Assembly: GCA_937873135.1 (NCBI GenBank)
Contig: CALMVQ010000327.1
Coordinates: 1-41,949 of the forward strand
Length of the DNA: 41,949 bases
Direction of reading: 5' to 3'
Origin: an uncultured Scytonema sp.
GTDB lineage: Bacteria > Cyanobacteriota > Cyanobacteriia > Cyanobacteriales > Nostocaceae
Position 1 is the stretch's first letter. The number at the start of each line of letters is the position of its first letter. This document shows, one piece after another, positions 24,296 through 32,786 of the stretch. Made by a program: the position numbers and the translations under genes. Below the pieces are notes generated by a model. The model was not told where the DNA came from and searched no databases. It saw only the letters and a program-made list of their open reading frames with translations.

Positions 24296-25891
24296 ATGCT
24301 CTCCCTGAATCTGGCGATCGCCCGTCTCGTCAACACCAGTGCTGACAATTTCGCTATTTGGGTGCTGAACGCTCCCTATCCGAGTGGCCATGTTTTGCAT
24401 GACTGTGTCTGGCCCCAACACCTGACTCAAACCTGGCATGCTTGGCAGGAGATGTTTGCCAATCATAGTGGCTTAGACATTTCTCCCATATCTGGTGGGC
24501 ATTCTTCCCCACAGCCACTAGAATCGATTTTACCTCCTGCCACTGGAAGTGCAAACAGTTACAGTGTTCGTTTGATGCAACACTTAGGAATTAGCTTATG
24601 GAACTGGGTATTTGATGGACCAATTCTTAATAGTCTCGAACGCAGTCTTGGAATCGCGATGGGACAGCATACTCGTTTACGCTTTCAATTAGAAATTCGT
24701 GATCCGGATCTCATTGCCCTACCTTGGGAAATTATGCAGCGCGGAGCAGGGGTATCCCCAATCTCGTTAGTTCAACCTATCTTATTTAGTCGCACCACTA
24801 GTGAAGTCGAGCCCCTACCGTATTTGCGCACGGACCAGGCATTAAATATCCTGTTGATTTTAGGCGAAAATGAAGAGAAGCGACCGCTACAACTGGAACA
24901 GGAAGCACATCTTCTGAAAAAAACTCTTTCAAATGCTGTTTCAGGAAATGGCAATTCTCAAGGATATGCACCTTGTATGGTGAAAACACTCCTACAACCA
25001 ACGCCTCAAGAGTTGATTGAAGAATTAGAAACCAACGCATATAATGTGTTATTTTATGCAGGTCATGGTTTGCCGGGACCAGACGGAGGTATGTTGTTTA
25101 TGCGTCAAAATACGACACTCAATGGCATGGAATTGGCAAAAGTTTTAACCCGTACAGGTGTAAAACTGGCAGTCTTTAATGCTTGTTGGGGAGCGCAACC
25201 TGCGGCTATTGACAGACATGCAATCACCAATAGCAGTTTGGCAGAAGTGCTGATTCGTCAAGGTGTACCAGCAGTACTAGGTATGCGTGATGAAATTACT
25301 GATGAAGAAAGTCACAGCTTTATCCAAATCTTTGCTCAGGCTTTGCGAATGCGTAAGCCAATTGATGAAGCTGTGGCATTAGCAAGGCAACAGTTATTAA
25401 CGCTTTATAAATTTAATAGACAAGCTTGGACTTTACCAGTCCTCTATCTCCATCCACATTATCATGGTGAACTCATTAAGAGTTTTGATGAAGGGATTAC
25501 AGAATTACCAGAAACTTCTCTCATCGGGATGGGTTCTCTGGTTCCTACGGCTTTGTTGCGTAGTCTCTCACCGTCGGGTCGAACTTGTTCGCTCAAACCA
25601 GGAATCACCCGTATCGGCCGCACACAAGATAATGATATTGTTATCCCAGAACCTTCGATTTCTAGAAACCACGCTAAAATTTTGTGGCGGAATACTCTCA
25701 GAGGATCTACTCAGGTGCGAACTTATTACTTACAAGATTTATCCACCTACGGCACAACCTGGATTTTTCGCTCTTCAAGTTGGGAGCAAATCCACCGTCA
25801 GGAAGTTCCTCTAGAATCGGGAATGCAGTTAAAGTTTGGTAGTAATAAAAGTCTGCCTTGGGAATTTTGGATTGAAGAGTCCTCAAATTAA
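24296..25891 (+). CDS. CHAT caspase-like protease with C-terminal FHA domain
   Basis: This is a 531-residue protein. The first 200 residues resemble the N-terminal part of cyanobacterial CHAT proteins ('RFQLEIRDPDLIALPWEIM'). The CHAT peptidase domain has the catalytic pair His257 in 'VLFYAGHGL' and Cys297 in 'AVFNACWGA', then 'VLIRQGVPAVLGMRDEITDEESHSF' and 'DEAVALARQQLL'. Residues about 425-525 form an FHA domain that binds phosphothreonine: 'ITRIGRTQDNDIVIPEPSISRNHAKI' and 'LQDLSTYGTTWI' (the Arg, Ser and His of the binding loop are all present). The CHAT-FHA order is unusual. The start is ATG 24296; a TTG frame from 24260 adds 12 residues without support. It follows the PP2C gene by 208 bp. 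Confidence 0.88.
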   Translation: MLSLNLAIARLVNTSADNFAIWVLNAPYPSGHVLHDCVWPQHLTQTWHAWQEMFANHSGLDISPISGGHSSPQPLESILPPATGSANSYSVRLMQHLGISLWNWVFDGPILNSLERSLGIAMGQHTRLRFQLEIRDPDLIALPWEIMQRGAGVSPISLVQPILFSRTTSEVEPLPYLRTDQALNILLILGENEEKRPLQLEQEAHLLKKTLSNAVSGNGNSQGYAPCMVKTLLQPTPQELIEELETNAYNVLFYAGHGLPGPDGGMLFMRQNTTLNGMELAKVLTRTGVKLAVFNACWGAQPAAIDRHAITNSSLAEVLIRQGVPAVLGMRDEITDEESHSFIQIFAQALRMRKPIDEAVALARQQLLTLYKFNRQAWTLPVLYLHPHYHGELIKSFDEGITELPETSLIGMGSLVPTALLRSLSPSGRTCSLKPGITRIGRTQDNDIVIPEPSISRNHAKILWRNTLRGSTQVRTYYLQDLSTYGTTWIFRSSSWEQIHRQEVPLESGMQLKFGSNKSLPWEFWIEESSN

Positions 25892-26035
25892 GGGACAAAA
25901 CAATTTTTTTGACTTTTGGCACACACCCGCATATCTAGTATACGATTTTCTGTAAAATCAAATTTTTACTGCGGAAAATAGGTTTTGGCAAATGTAGCTG
26001 TAATCATCGCCAATAAATTACTTCGGAGACGACAT

Positions 26036-26677
26036 ATGGTTCCTAAAATCAATGGTTTGGAAAATTCTGATACCTTACCATCTCAAGTTGAATTAGAACT
26101 TTTAGAAGCTCTAATGGAACCTGATGACGGAACTTATCCCTGGAATCCAGTTGATGAGGAGTCAGAAACATATTTTCTCCAACTAGAACAGCAGTTTATT
26201 ATTCAGGATTTACTTGATGAAGAACTGAACGAGAGATCGCAAGCTTTATACAACCAACTAGATCATCTATGGTTAAACTACAAAAACGATGATGGTGATA
26301 TACCAACAATTGCTGAAACTCAACTTCATGAAACTTTACATAAAAGTTTTGGCTCCCGCATACCTGAAGGTTGGTTGGATAAGATTGCCCGAAAAGCAAC
26401 GGAAATATTTAATTCCACGCAATCTATAAATGATCGATTAGTTAAATGCGTTCAAGCTGTACTACCTGCTTGGGGCTCGGAAGATTTGTTAGTCTTCGCC
26501 CGTTCTTATACTTATGCCACGCGAAGTAAAGCCCAAGAAAACGTTGAATTTGTACAGAATAAAGTTGAAAGTAGTCGTGAGTGGACAACGTTATCGGAAA
26601 TTGAGCAGGCAAAAGTAAGTGTAGCGATCGCTTACCATGCTCTCACTCAACTAAAAAACTTTCAAAACGAAGATTAA
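26036..26677 (+). CDS. helical protein of unknown function downstream of CHAT-FHA
   Basis: This is a 213-residue acidic, largely helical protein with no membrane segment. Distinctive segments are 'VELELLEALMEPDDGTYPWNPVDEESETYFLQLEQQF', 'SRIPEGWLDKIARKATEIFNSTQSINDRLVKCVQAVLPAWGSEDLLVFARSY' and 'WTTLSEIEQAKVSVAIAYHAL'. I do not recognise the family. GGAG lies 8 bases upstream of ATG 26036; an in-frame TTG at 25985 is less likely. It lies 144 bp behind the CHAT-FHA gene on the same strand, which makes it a candidate substrate, partner or regulator of the protease. That is position-based inference only. Confidence 0.7.
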   Translation: MVPKINGLENSDTLPSQVELELLEALMEPDDGTYPWNPVDEESETYFLQLEQQFIIQDLLDEELNERSQALYNQLDHLWLNYKNDDGDIPTIAETQLHETLHKSFGSRIPEGWLDKIARKATEIFNSTQSINDRLVKCVQAVLPAWGSEDLLVFARSYTYATRSKAQENVEFVQNKVESSREWTTLSEIEQAKVSVAIAYHALTQLKNFQNED

Positions 26678-26747
26678 ATTTGCGTTTTCGCTCCTCATAG
26701 AAGTATGTTAAGCCAATACAACCTAACTATGTCAATTAAGTTGAGAG

Positions 26748-26797
26748 TTCATTGTTCATTGTTGATGGTTAATTACAATCAACGATTAACCATCAAC
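26748..26797. repeat. heptamer repeat and 13-bp inverted repeat between convergent genes
   Basis: TTCATTG, TTCATTG and TTGATGG units lead into a perfect 13-bp inverted repeat (26761-26773 GTTGATGGTTAAT, 26785-26797) with an 11-base loop. It lies between two convergent genes and may serve as a two-way transcription end. Confidence 0.55.
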
Positions 26798-26846
26798 ACT
26801 TAATAGAACATACAGACTATGATTCAGTATTTAAGCGAACAGCATA

Positions 26847-28223
26847 TTATCTAGGTCCGAGAAAGCGGGTAGCAAAATTTTGCGATCTCGTTGGTGATAG
26901 TGCTCTTGCCTTAAGAATTGCTGCCATTAAAAAGGCATAAGACAATACTCCGACAACGACTAGAAGCAAACCGTTGATAGCTCCTGTTGCGTTCCACAAA
27001 GCGTGCAGTCCTGCTGCACTGAGATATCCAACGAACAAGATTTGCCAACTTTTACTTGGCTTAAGCACAGCCAAACCAATAAAATAACCGAGATATCCGC
27101 TGTACGCCATGTGTCCTGCAGGTAAACCTAAAATTCGCGCAATCACCAGTTGCAAACCTGCCAGATCGCCAGCTCCTACCCCTGCCTGTTCCGCAAAACG
27201 TTGAGTCACTTCTGGTCCGTACTGTCCGAGAGTTTCTAACAGCGTGAAGGCGACGGCAGAAGCCGTTCCTAGAAGAATACCATCTAAAGGTTCCCAGACC
27301 CCGATCCGCTCACGCCAAGGAGACGGCAGTAGTCGGCCGACAAAAAAAGCTCCTAGCACTGGTAGTGCTTTCAGCAATTCTTCCATCAAGCCAGCACCAA
27401 AAAAGTGTCGGATCAGCAACTCTGTAAAGGTAATCGACTGATTTTCTGTTGGTACGTTACCGGGTAAGATCCCACGAAATATAAAGATAAATAAATCTAA
27501 TACCGGACTGAGCAAAATCAATGCTGTAACCATTGCCGAGCCTAAGAGTACCCACCAAGGCTTATGTTTGCCACACAACTGGTAAATAAAGTAGTAAGCA
27601 GCAAACGCTATATAAGTGGCTACGATAATTTGATTTGTTTGCGGATTACCTACAGTGGCAAACATTAGTACCACGAATATCACTGTAAGTCCTCCTGGTA
27701 CAAGGTAAGCTTTACGAGTTAAATCTTTGCCTGTAGAAATAATAGGAAAGAGTTGAGTAAAGCTAATAGAGTCAGGGTTGGAAGTGGAGTGGTAGCTATA
27801 GTTGGTTGGTGGCGGAAGTGATGTACCTATAGGTTGAGTCAGCGTGTTAGGCTGATAACTGTGTTCATACTCGAACTGAAATTCTGGACCATCATAACCT
27901 AGAGTTATGCGATCGCCTGGTAACAGTTGCTGATAATCATGTAATCGTTGTCCATTCAGATAAGTGCCGTTAGCGCTATCTAGATCGCAGAGTATCCAAC
28001 TGTGTACGTTATTTGAGGATAAAGACACAGGACGTATCATCGCATGACGACGAGATACCATTCTATACTTCATGGCATCCAAGACAACTTGGCAGATCGG
28101 GTCGCGTCCAATGACTACTTCTTTACCAGGAAGCAACAAGTAGCGAGATTCTGACCCCATTGCTCCATTACCAGACACTAGCTGCACAAATGCATTCTGT
28201 CTTGAGTTTTTGCCCGTCATCAA
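26847..28223 (-). CDS. FHA domain fused to PrsW-family intramembrane protease
   Basis: This is a 458-residue protein. An N-terminal FHA domain spans about residues 10-118: 'VVIGRDPICQVVLDAMKYRMVSRRHAMI' and 'DLDSANGTYLNGQRL', with binding-loop Arg, Ser and Asn intact. A proline/serine-rich linker follows. The C-terminal membrane domain (from about 172) belongs to the PrsW group of glutamic/metallo-type intramembrane proteases. It has 'GAGLMEELLKALPVL' (Glu-Glu-x-x-Lys near 281), 'GILLGTASAVAFTLLETLGQY' (Glu near 330), 'GHMAYSGYLGYFIGL' (His near 371) and 'AAGLHALWNATG' (His near 407). PrsW cleaves anti-sigma factors in Bacillus. An FHA fusion implies recruitment by phosphorylated partners. 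It converges on the CHAT-FHA group. Confidence 0.88.
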   Translation of the reverse strand: MMTGKNSRQNAFVQLVSGNGAMGSESRYLLLPGKEVVIGRDPICQVVLDAMKYRMVSRRHAMIRPVSLSSNNVHSWILCDLDSANGTYLNGQRLHDYQQLLPGDRITLGYDGPEFQFEYEHSYQPNTLTQPIGTSLPPPTNYSYHSTSNPDSISFTQLFPIISTGKDLTRKAYLVPGGLTVIFVVLMFATVGNPQTNQIIVATYIAFAAYYFIYQLCGKHKPWWVLLGSAMVTALILLSPVLDLFIFIFRGILPGNVPTENQSITFTELLIRHFFGAGLMEELLKALPVLGAFFVGRLLPSPWRERIGVWEPLDGILLGTASAVAFTLLETLGQYGPEVTQRFAEQAGVGAGDLAGLQLVIARILGLPAGHMAYSGYLGYFIGLAVLKPSKSWQILFVGYLSAAGLHALWNATGAINGLLLVVVGVLSYAFLMAAILKARALSPTRSQNFATRFLGPR

Positions 28224-29063
28224 GTTACAGGGTGTTTCTAAAAAGTGACATCAATTAGCCATAGGACTTAACCTATCTCTGTCAGGGTGGTTAAAAACCG
28301 CAGAAAATTAAAAGTTAATTTTCGACATTTGTCCTTTGTTTTCTTCAGTGTCTACGCAGTTCAAAAAGATTTTTAACCACGTAGACACTGAAGTTTTGCA
28401 CCTGCTGGGTAGACGCGTTCGTACAAAGGAGAAATTTTTTACCTGCAAGGGCGTACACCTTGACAAGGCTAAGGACTTAACCGCTTCTAAAAACCTGTTC
28501 AAATCTGCTCATCACAAGTAGACATCATTGTACAGGCTAAACTCCACGGTATAAATTAGCTCAACTAGAAGCGTCTTTCGACTTAGTCTCTTCGCTTTTT
28601 CGCTCTGAAACTTTGACCACTAGCCCCCAGTTAGAGATCCTGAAACAATTTTCAGCACAAGACTTAGAATTTATTCAATTGGATAAAACTAGTTTGAAGT
28701 ACATGTCTTTTAAGCTTCACACTTAACTGAGCGTTACTATCCTGCACTAGTCGAACGTGAGATGATTTTAACACAAACACAAAAGCCAACTCCCTTACCC
28801 AAAAATGAGTAGTAATGATTAGAGGTTAGTCGGAACTAAGTTACAGTTCGTCACCCCGGCCGCATCTCCGATGCTTGTTTGCTAAATACAATATAGCTTC
28901 ACTTACCCTCTGTTTATCCTAAATAGTGACCACTCGCTCCGCTCAAAGTCAAAAAAGAAAAAAGGATTTTAGCACCATTATTTATTTATGGGATTCAAAA
29001 TGTTTGACTTTTAACTTTTGAATGAGTGACTTCGCTCCCTTGAAGCGCGTGACTCCTGTCCCC
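28224..29063. other. 840-bp intergenic region with hairpins and a coding scrap
   Basis: It contains the inverted repeat at 28343-28393. A 61-codon open frame at 28541-28726 without a start codon reads YKLAQLEASFDLVSSLFRS and PQLEILKQFSAQDLEFI. That stretch may be the tail of a decayed gene; the family is not recognised. The remainder is featureless. Confidence 0.35.
28343..28393. repeat. 14-bp perfect inverted repeat, MITE-like
   Basis: CTTCAGTGTCTACG at 28343-28356 is the exact complement of 28380-28393. The pair is nested in a wider TCCTTTGT...ACAAAGGA pair (about 28332-28430). It is a likely dispersed palindromic element. Confidence 0.6.
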
Positions 29064-29513
29064 TTAATGCAAATTAAATTCCGCCATTGCTTTAGGAAAG
29101 TTTTCGTTGTCATGTCCGGGGCCACTCAGTTTAATTAAGGCAAAACGCTGCAAGGGAGTTAACGCCACCCACTGTTGAAGTGTGAGACGTAAACCTAATT
29201 CTATAACTTTCTCTTTAAGGTTGGCTGGCACAGTGGTAGCGTCCAGCCATCCCGGATGGGGATCGATGGGTAATTCGGTAGCTTGTGTACCAGTCCGTTG
29301 TGAAATCAGCCGTTGGAGATCTTCGCGATATGCTTGTATTTCTGTTTCTGTAGAGCAAGGTTTTTCAACCAAAGCTTCGCGCTCTTCTTTTGTCAAATGA
29401 TTCCAATCGGATAACTTGAATTTAATGCCGCAGGTATCAAGCTTGTAGCGTACTTGCATGGGAATGCAACGTAGAGAATCAACAAAATCTGATTCAAATT
29501 CAAAAAAGACCAT
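29064..29513 (-). CDS. nitrate reductase-associated protein
   Basis: This 149-residue soluble protein of the nitrate-reductase-associated family (Nitr_red_assoc) is found beside nitrate assimilation genes in cyanobacteria. Recognisable blocks are 'FEFESDFVDSLRCIPMQVRYKLDTCGIKFKLSDW', 'REALVEKPCSTETEIQAYREDLQRLI', 'HPGWLD' and 'LGLRLTLQQWVALTPLQRFALIKLSGPGHDNENFPKAM'. The biochemical role is not established; assembly or maturation of NarB is a usual guess. The gene lies 15 bp behind the PsiE-like gene, so the two are probably co-transcribed, and both are downstream of narB on the same strand. Confidence 0.88.
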   Translation of the reverse strand: MVFFEFESDFVDSLRCIPMQVRYKLDTCGIKFKLSDWNHLTKEEREALVEKPCSTETEIQAYREDLQRLISQRTGTQATELPIDPHPGWLDATTVPANLKEKVIELGLRLTLQQWVALTPLQRFALIKLSGPGHDNENFPKAMAEFNLH

Positions 29514-29528
29514 AATATTGCACGCCGT

Positions 29529-29987
29529 TTAATTTTGATTTTTAGCATTACTACTGCGAATAATCCAATAGCTTATTGATAAAGCAAGAATTGTAATTCC
29601 TAGACCAATGATATCGATGCCTTTTAATTTTTCCGTATCAAGAATGATAATTTTTCGAGAAACGGCAATTAAAGAGGTTACAATAACTAATTCAACTTGA
29701 AAAACATGCTTTCGTAGATAAGACGTAATATTTTCTAAAATTTCTAAAGCAATCAAAACTTCCAAAAATAAACCAAAAATCTTCAATATTTTTGAGTTAA
29801 ATGGACCAGAATTCGTATCAAATAACTCTCGAACTAGGAAAACCCCCAAATCCACAATGACTACTAAAATGACCAAGACTAGAAAAATCGAGAGAACTTT
29901 GGAAACTATTACCTCTACATTTTCAATCGCGTGCATGAAGTTTTCATCTTTGGTCGCTTGTAAAATTCGCTTTAGTAGTTTCCTCAT
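29529..29987 (-). CDS. PsiE-like phosphate-starvation-inducible membrane protein
   Basis: This 152-residue membrane protein of the PsiE group has four predicted transmembrane helices: about residues 30-52, 68-88, 98-112 and 122-143. The family signature is the basic/acidic 'ENITSYLRKHVFQVELVIVTSLIAVSRKIIILD' motif, which is conserved in PsiE. Its function is unknown; E. coli psiE is phosphate-starvation inducible. It lies between narB and the nitrate-reductase-associated gene, an odd place for a phosphate gene. The start ATG at 29987 is the only good choice. Confidence 0.8.
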   Translation of the reverse strand: MRKLLKRILQATKDENFMHAIENVEVIVSKVLSIFLVLVILVVIVDLGVFLVRELFDTNSGPFNSKILKIFGLFLEVLIALEILENITSYLRKHVFQVELVIVTSLIAVSRKIIILDTEKLKGIDIIGLGITILALSISYWIIRSSNAKNQN

Positions 29988-30025
29988 CTGCCTTGCCCCC
30001 CAGTTTTTATTGAAAAGTCAAATGC

Positions 30026-30060
30026 AAAAATAAAAACCCCATAGATTAATCTATGAGGTT
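30026..30060 (-). terminator. rho-independent terminator of the nirA-nrtP-narB operon
   Basis: On the minus strand a strong stem pairs AACCTCATAGATT with AATCTATGGGGTT (30060-30035, one mismatch and no real loop). TTTTTATTTTT follows. It lies about 165 bases after the narB stop, separating the operon from the PsiE-like gene. A second short hairpin (GCCCTTT...AAAGGGC, 30126-30148) lies between. Confidence 0.75.
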
Positions 30061-30222
30061 GATTGAAGATGGCAATTGAAGTAGCCTCTGCTGTAAGTTA
30101 CTGTTCGTCAACGCATTGCTAATTTGCCCTTTGTTGTATTTAAAGGGCGGTTTCTTCTTCTGTTTCATTGCTGCTATAGCTAAGAGAACGAAATCTGTAT
30201 CGTATCCCCAGTATTTAGCAGC

Positions 30223-32550
30223 TTAACATTCTGAGGGTAGTAGTTGATAGTTACTAATTGTTAACTCGACACCCACAGATACAAGCTGCACCGCGCAAGC
30301 TTTTAATTCCGGTTGTCCGGAATCAGGGCAAGATTCCGGATGAGTAAGAGCGTTGGCTTCAGCATTATCTGCCCACAATGCACCCCAATGTATGGGGACG
30401 AATACTGTACCAGGAGCGATCGCCTTGGTTAGGAGCGCCGGAAATTTAGCTTTTCCCCGACGCGATCGCACTTCTACTAACAGGTTATTTGTAATTTGCA
30501 ACGTAGCCGCGTCGCGAGGATGAATCTCAATAAACGGTTGCGGATGCATGACACGGATTTTTTCAATATGACCAGTACGTGTTTGAGTGTGCCAGTGTCC
30601 GTAAACTCGTCCAGTTGTCAATATAAAAGGATAATTAGGATCTGGTGGTTCTGCCAGTCCCCGTGAGTGGTATGCCGCAAATCGAGCGCGTCCATCAGGA
30701 GTATGAAAACGGAGATCGGTGTAAAGCCTCTTTCCAGTCCTGATTCCTGAGTCCTGAGGAGCCAGCGCCGTGCTTTGGTTCCCAAAGTTGAGGCGACTGG
30801 CGTTCCTGAGTGCTGAGTCCTGAGTTGAGTTGAAGTGTAGAATGTTTTTTTCTTCTGTTTGTTCTAACTCAGCACTCAGTACCGAGTACTCAGCACTGTT
30901 TAAAGGGTGGGGCCACTGTATCGGACCTTGTACCAGTTGGTCGTGACTGATCCCTGTCATGTCGCAAGGGCGATCGCCAGTCAGTTTGACAAACTCAGCA
31001 TAAACTTCTCCTGAGTTAGCAAAGGCAAACTCTTGTAAAAAGCCTAACCGACGTCCAACTTCTGCAAAAATTTCCCAATCTGCTTTGGCTTCACCAGGTG
31101 GAGTGCGGAATGCCCGACATAAAGTGACCATCCGTTCAGAATTCGTCATCACGCCTGTTTTCTCACTCCACTGGCTAGCAGGAAGCAGGACATGAGCGTA
31201 AGCTGTAGTTTCTGTCGGGTGATAAGCGTCTTGATAGATCGTAAAAGGCGATCGCTGCAAAGCCTTCTTAGTCCGCTCCAAATCTGGCATACTGACTGCG
31301 GGGTTGGTAGCTGCAATCCAGAGTAACCCCACACTGTTATTTTCCAGTGCAGTGATCATTTCCCAAACAGACAGACCAGGATAAGGCGAAATCTGTCCTT
31401 GCTTGATTCCCCAGAACTTCTCAACTTCCGTTCGGTGCTGGGCATTTTTCACTGTCCGATAACCAGGTAACAAGTGAGCTAAACCTCCTGCTTCCCGTCC
31501 CCCCATCGCGTTTGGTTGACCTGTCAGAGAGAAAGGTCCTGTCCCAGGCTTACCAATCTGTCCGGTCATTAAGTGTAAATTAATAATAGTTCTTACCTTA
31601 GCTGTCCCCTCTGATGATTGATTCACGCCCATTGACCACAGAGAAAGTACCCGTTCAGATTCACCCCAGTACCGAGCTGCTGTTTCTAAATCTTTAGTAC
31701 TGATCCCACATTGATCAGCCGCGACTTCTGGGGAATAATGCTGAATCACCTCAGCGTATGCGGGAAAGTTACTGGTGCAGTCGTCGATGAAGCCAACATC
31801 CATATAGCCCCAGCGCATCAATAAATGAGCAATGCCATTCAACAAGTCAATATCTGTACCGGGACGAATGGCTAAATGTAAGTCAGCTGCAACGGCCGTC
31901 TGTGTGCGACGCGGATCGACCACAATCATTTTGACTTTGCGGTTCTTTTTGTGGTATTTTTCTAATCGGTTGAAAACAATCGGGTGACATTCAGCCGTAT
32001 TGGTCCCAATTAAAAAAGCACAGTCGGTTAGCTCTAAGTCGTCGTAGCAGCAAGGAGGACCATCTGCACCAAAACTTTGAATGTACCCAGCTACCGCACT
32101 GGACATACATAAGCGGGAATTGGCATCAAAATTATTACTGCCCAGACACCCTTTCATCAGTTTTTGGGCTATGTAGTAGTCCTCGGTTTGAAACTGACCG
32201 GAGCCATACATACATATTGCTTCTGGTCCCTGAGTGTAGCGCACTGTTTGAATGCGTTTAACGATGAGATCAAAAGCTTCATCCCAACTGACACGCCGGA
32301 ACTCCTGATCCAAAGAGTCTCGTACCATTGGGTAACGCAGTCTATTTTTATCTAAAGACTCAGCTATCGTAGCGCCCTTAACACAAACCATACCCTGACT
32401 GGATGGGTGTGCTTTGTCTCCCCGCACTCGCCAAATCGGATTTCCTTGGCTATCTCGATGAGTTTGTTTGCCCTGTTGTGCAGGTGGCGAAACCTCTAAT
32501 CCACAGCCAACACCACAATAGGGACATAATGTTTTGGTAGATTCAGTCAT
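30223..32550 (-). CDS. narB: ferredoxin-dependent assimilatory nitrate reductase NarB
   Basis: NarB reduces nitrate to nitrite with electrons from ferredoxin. At 775 residues it is a molybdopterin-guanine-dinucleotide oxidoreductase. The N-terminal [4Fe-4S] motif '[12 protein letters not shown]' (Cys9, 12, 16) plus 'MVCVKG' (about Cys56), '[21 protein letters not shown]', 'SRLCMSSAV' (Mo-ligand Cys), '[12 protein letters not shown]' and the C-terminal cofactor-binding '[17 protein letters not shown]' and 'VFVPIHWG' are all present. Cyanobacterial NarB is usually about 730 residues. The excess is a linker at about residues 553-610 encoded by heptamer repeats and a palindromic element (30735-30900). 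The insertion is in frame and lies between domains, so activity is probably kept. It is the last gene of the nirA-nrtP-narB operon. Confidence 0.96.
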   Translation of the reverse strand: MTESTKTLCPYCGVGCGLEVSPPAQQGKQTHRDSQGNPIWRVRGDKAHPSSQGMVCVKGATIAESLDKNRLRYPMVRDSLDQEFRRVSWDEAFDLIVKRIQTVRYTQGPEAICMYGSGQFQTEDYYIAQKLMKGCLGSNNFDANSRLCMSSAVAGYIQSFGADGPPCCYDDLELTDCAFLIGTNTAECHPIVFNRLEKYHKKNRKVKMIVVDPRRTQTAVAADLHLAIRPGTDIDLLNGIAHLLMRWGYMDVGFIDDCTSNFPAYAEVIQHYSPEVAADQCGISTKDLETAARYWGESERVLSLWSMGVNQSSEGTAKVRTIINLHLMTGQIGKPGTGPFSLTGQPNAMGGREAGGLAHLLPGYRTVKNAQHRTEVEKFWGIKQGQISPYPGLSVWEMITALENNSVGLLWIAATNPAVSMPDLERTKKALQRSPFTIYQDAYHPTETTAYAHVLLPASQWSEKTGVMTNSERMVTLCRAFRTPPGEAKADWEIFAEVGRRLGFLQEFAFANSGEVYAEFVKLTGDRPCDMTGISHDQLVQGPIQWPHPLNSAEYSVLSAELEQTEEKNILHFNSTQDSALRNASRLNFGNQSTALAPQDSGIRTGKRLYTDLRFHTPDGRARFAAYHSRGLAEPPDPNYPFILTTGRVYGHWHTQTRTGHIEKIRVMHPQPFIEIHPRDAATLQITNNLLVEVRSRRGKAKFPALLTKAIAPGTVFVPIHWGALWADNAEANALTHPESCPDSGQPELKACAVQLVSVGVELTISNYQLLPSEC
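30726..30900 (-). repeat. repeat tract inside narB: heptamers around a palindromic element
   Basis: AGTCCTG/AGTGCTG-type heptamers flank a palindrome edged by AGGAGCCAG and CTGGCGTTCCT, with core hairpin CTTTGG-TTC-CCAAAG. Positions 30765-30800 are 36 bases identical to recJ 4886-4921 (opposite strand). A second heptamer block follows (CTCAGCA, CTCAGTA, CCGAGTA, CTCAGCA; about 30866-30897). All of it is translated. Confidence 0.85.
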
Positions 32551-32700
32551 GGTAGTTATACCGTGTTCATCCGAATGGCTAAATGTTGAAAGATTGCTGA
32601 GGGTAAGTTAAGGAGAATCACTATGTTGTCATTTTTCAATTTAAATAGCGGCACTCAAAGAATTTTTGCGCTGCTTTAAGAACGAAAACATGAATATTTG

Positions 32701-32747
32701 TGCGTGTAGAGCCGTGAGTACCTACCGATCCAACGTCTCTACACGCA
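32701..32747. repeat. 11-bp inverted repeat between nrtP and narB
   Basis: TGCGTGTAGAG (32701-32711) and CTCTACACGCA (32737-32747) are perfect complements with a 25-base loop. GTAGAGACGT-type palindromes are frequent in filamentous cyanobacteria. In the operon mRNA it could stabilise or attenuate the nrtP-narB junction. Confidence 0.6.
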
Positions 32748-32786
32748 TATTGTTGAATGCTTTCTGATTGACTAAAGCTTTTAATC

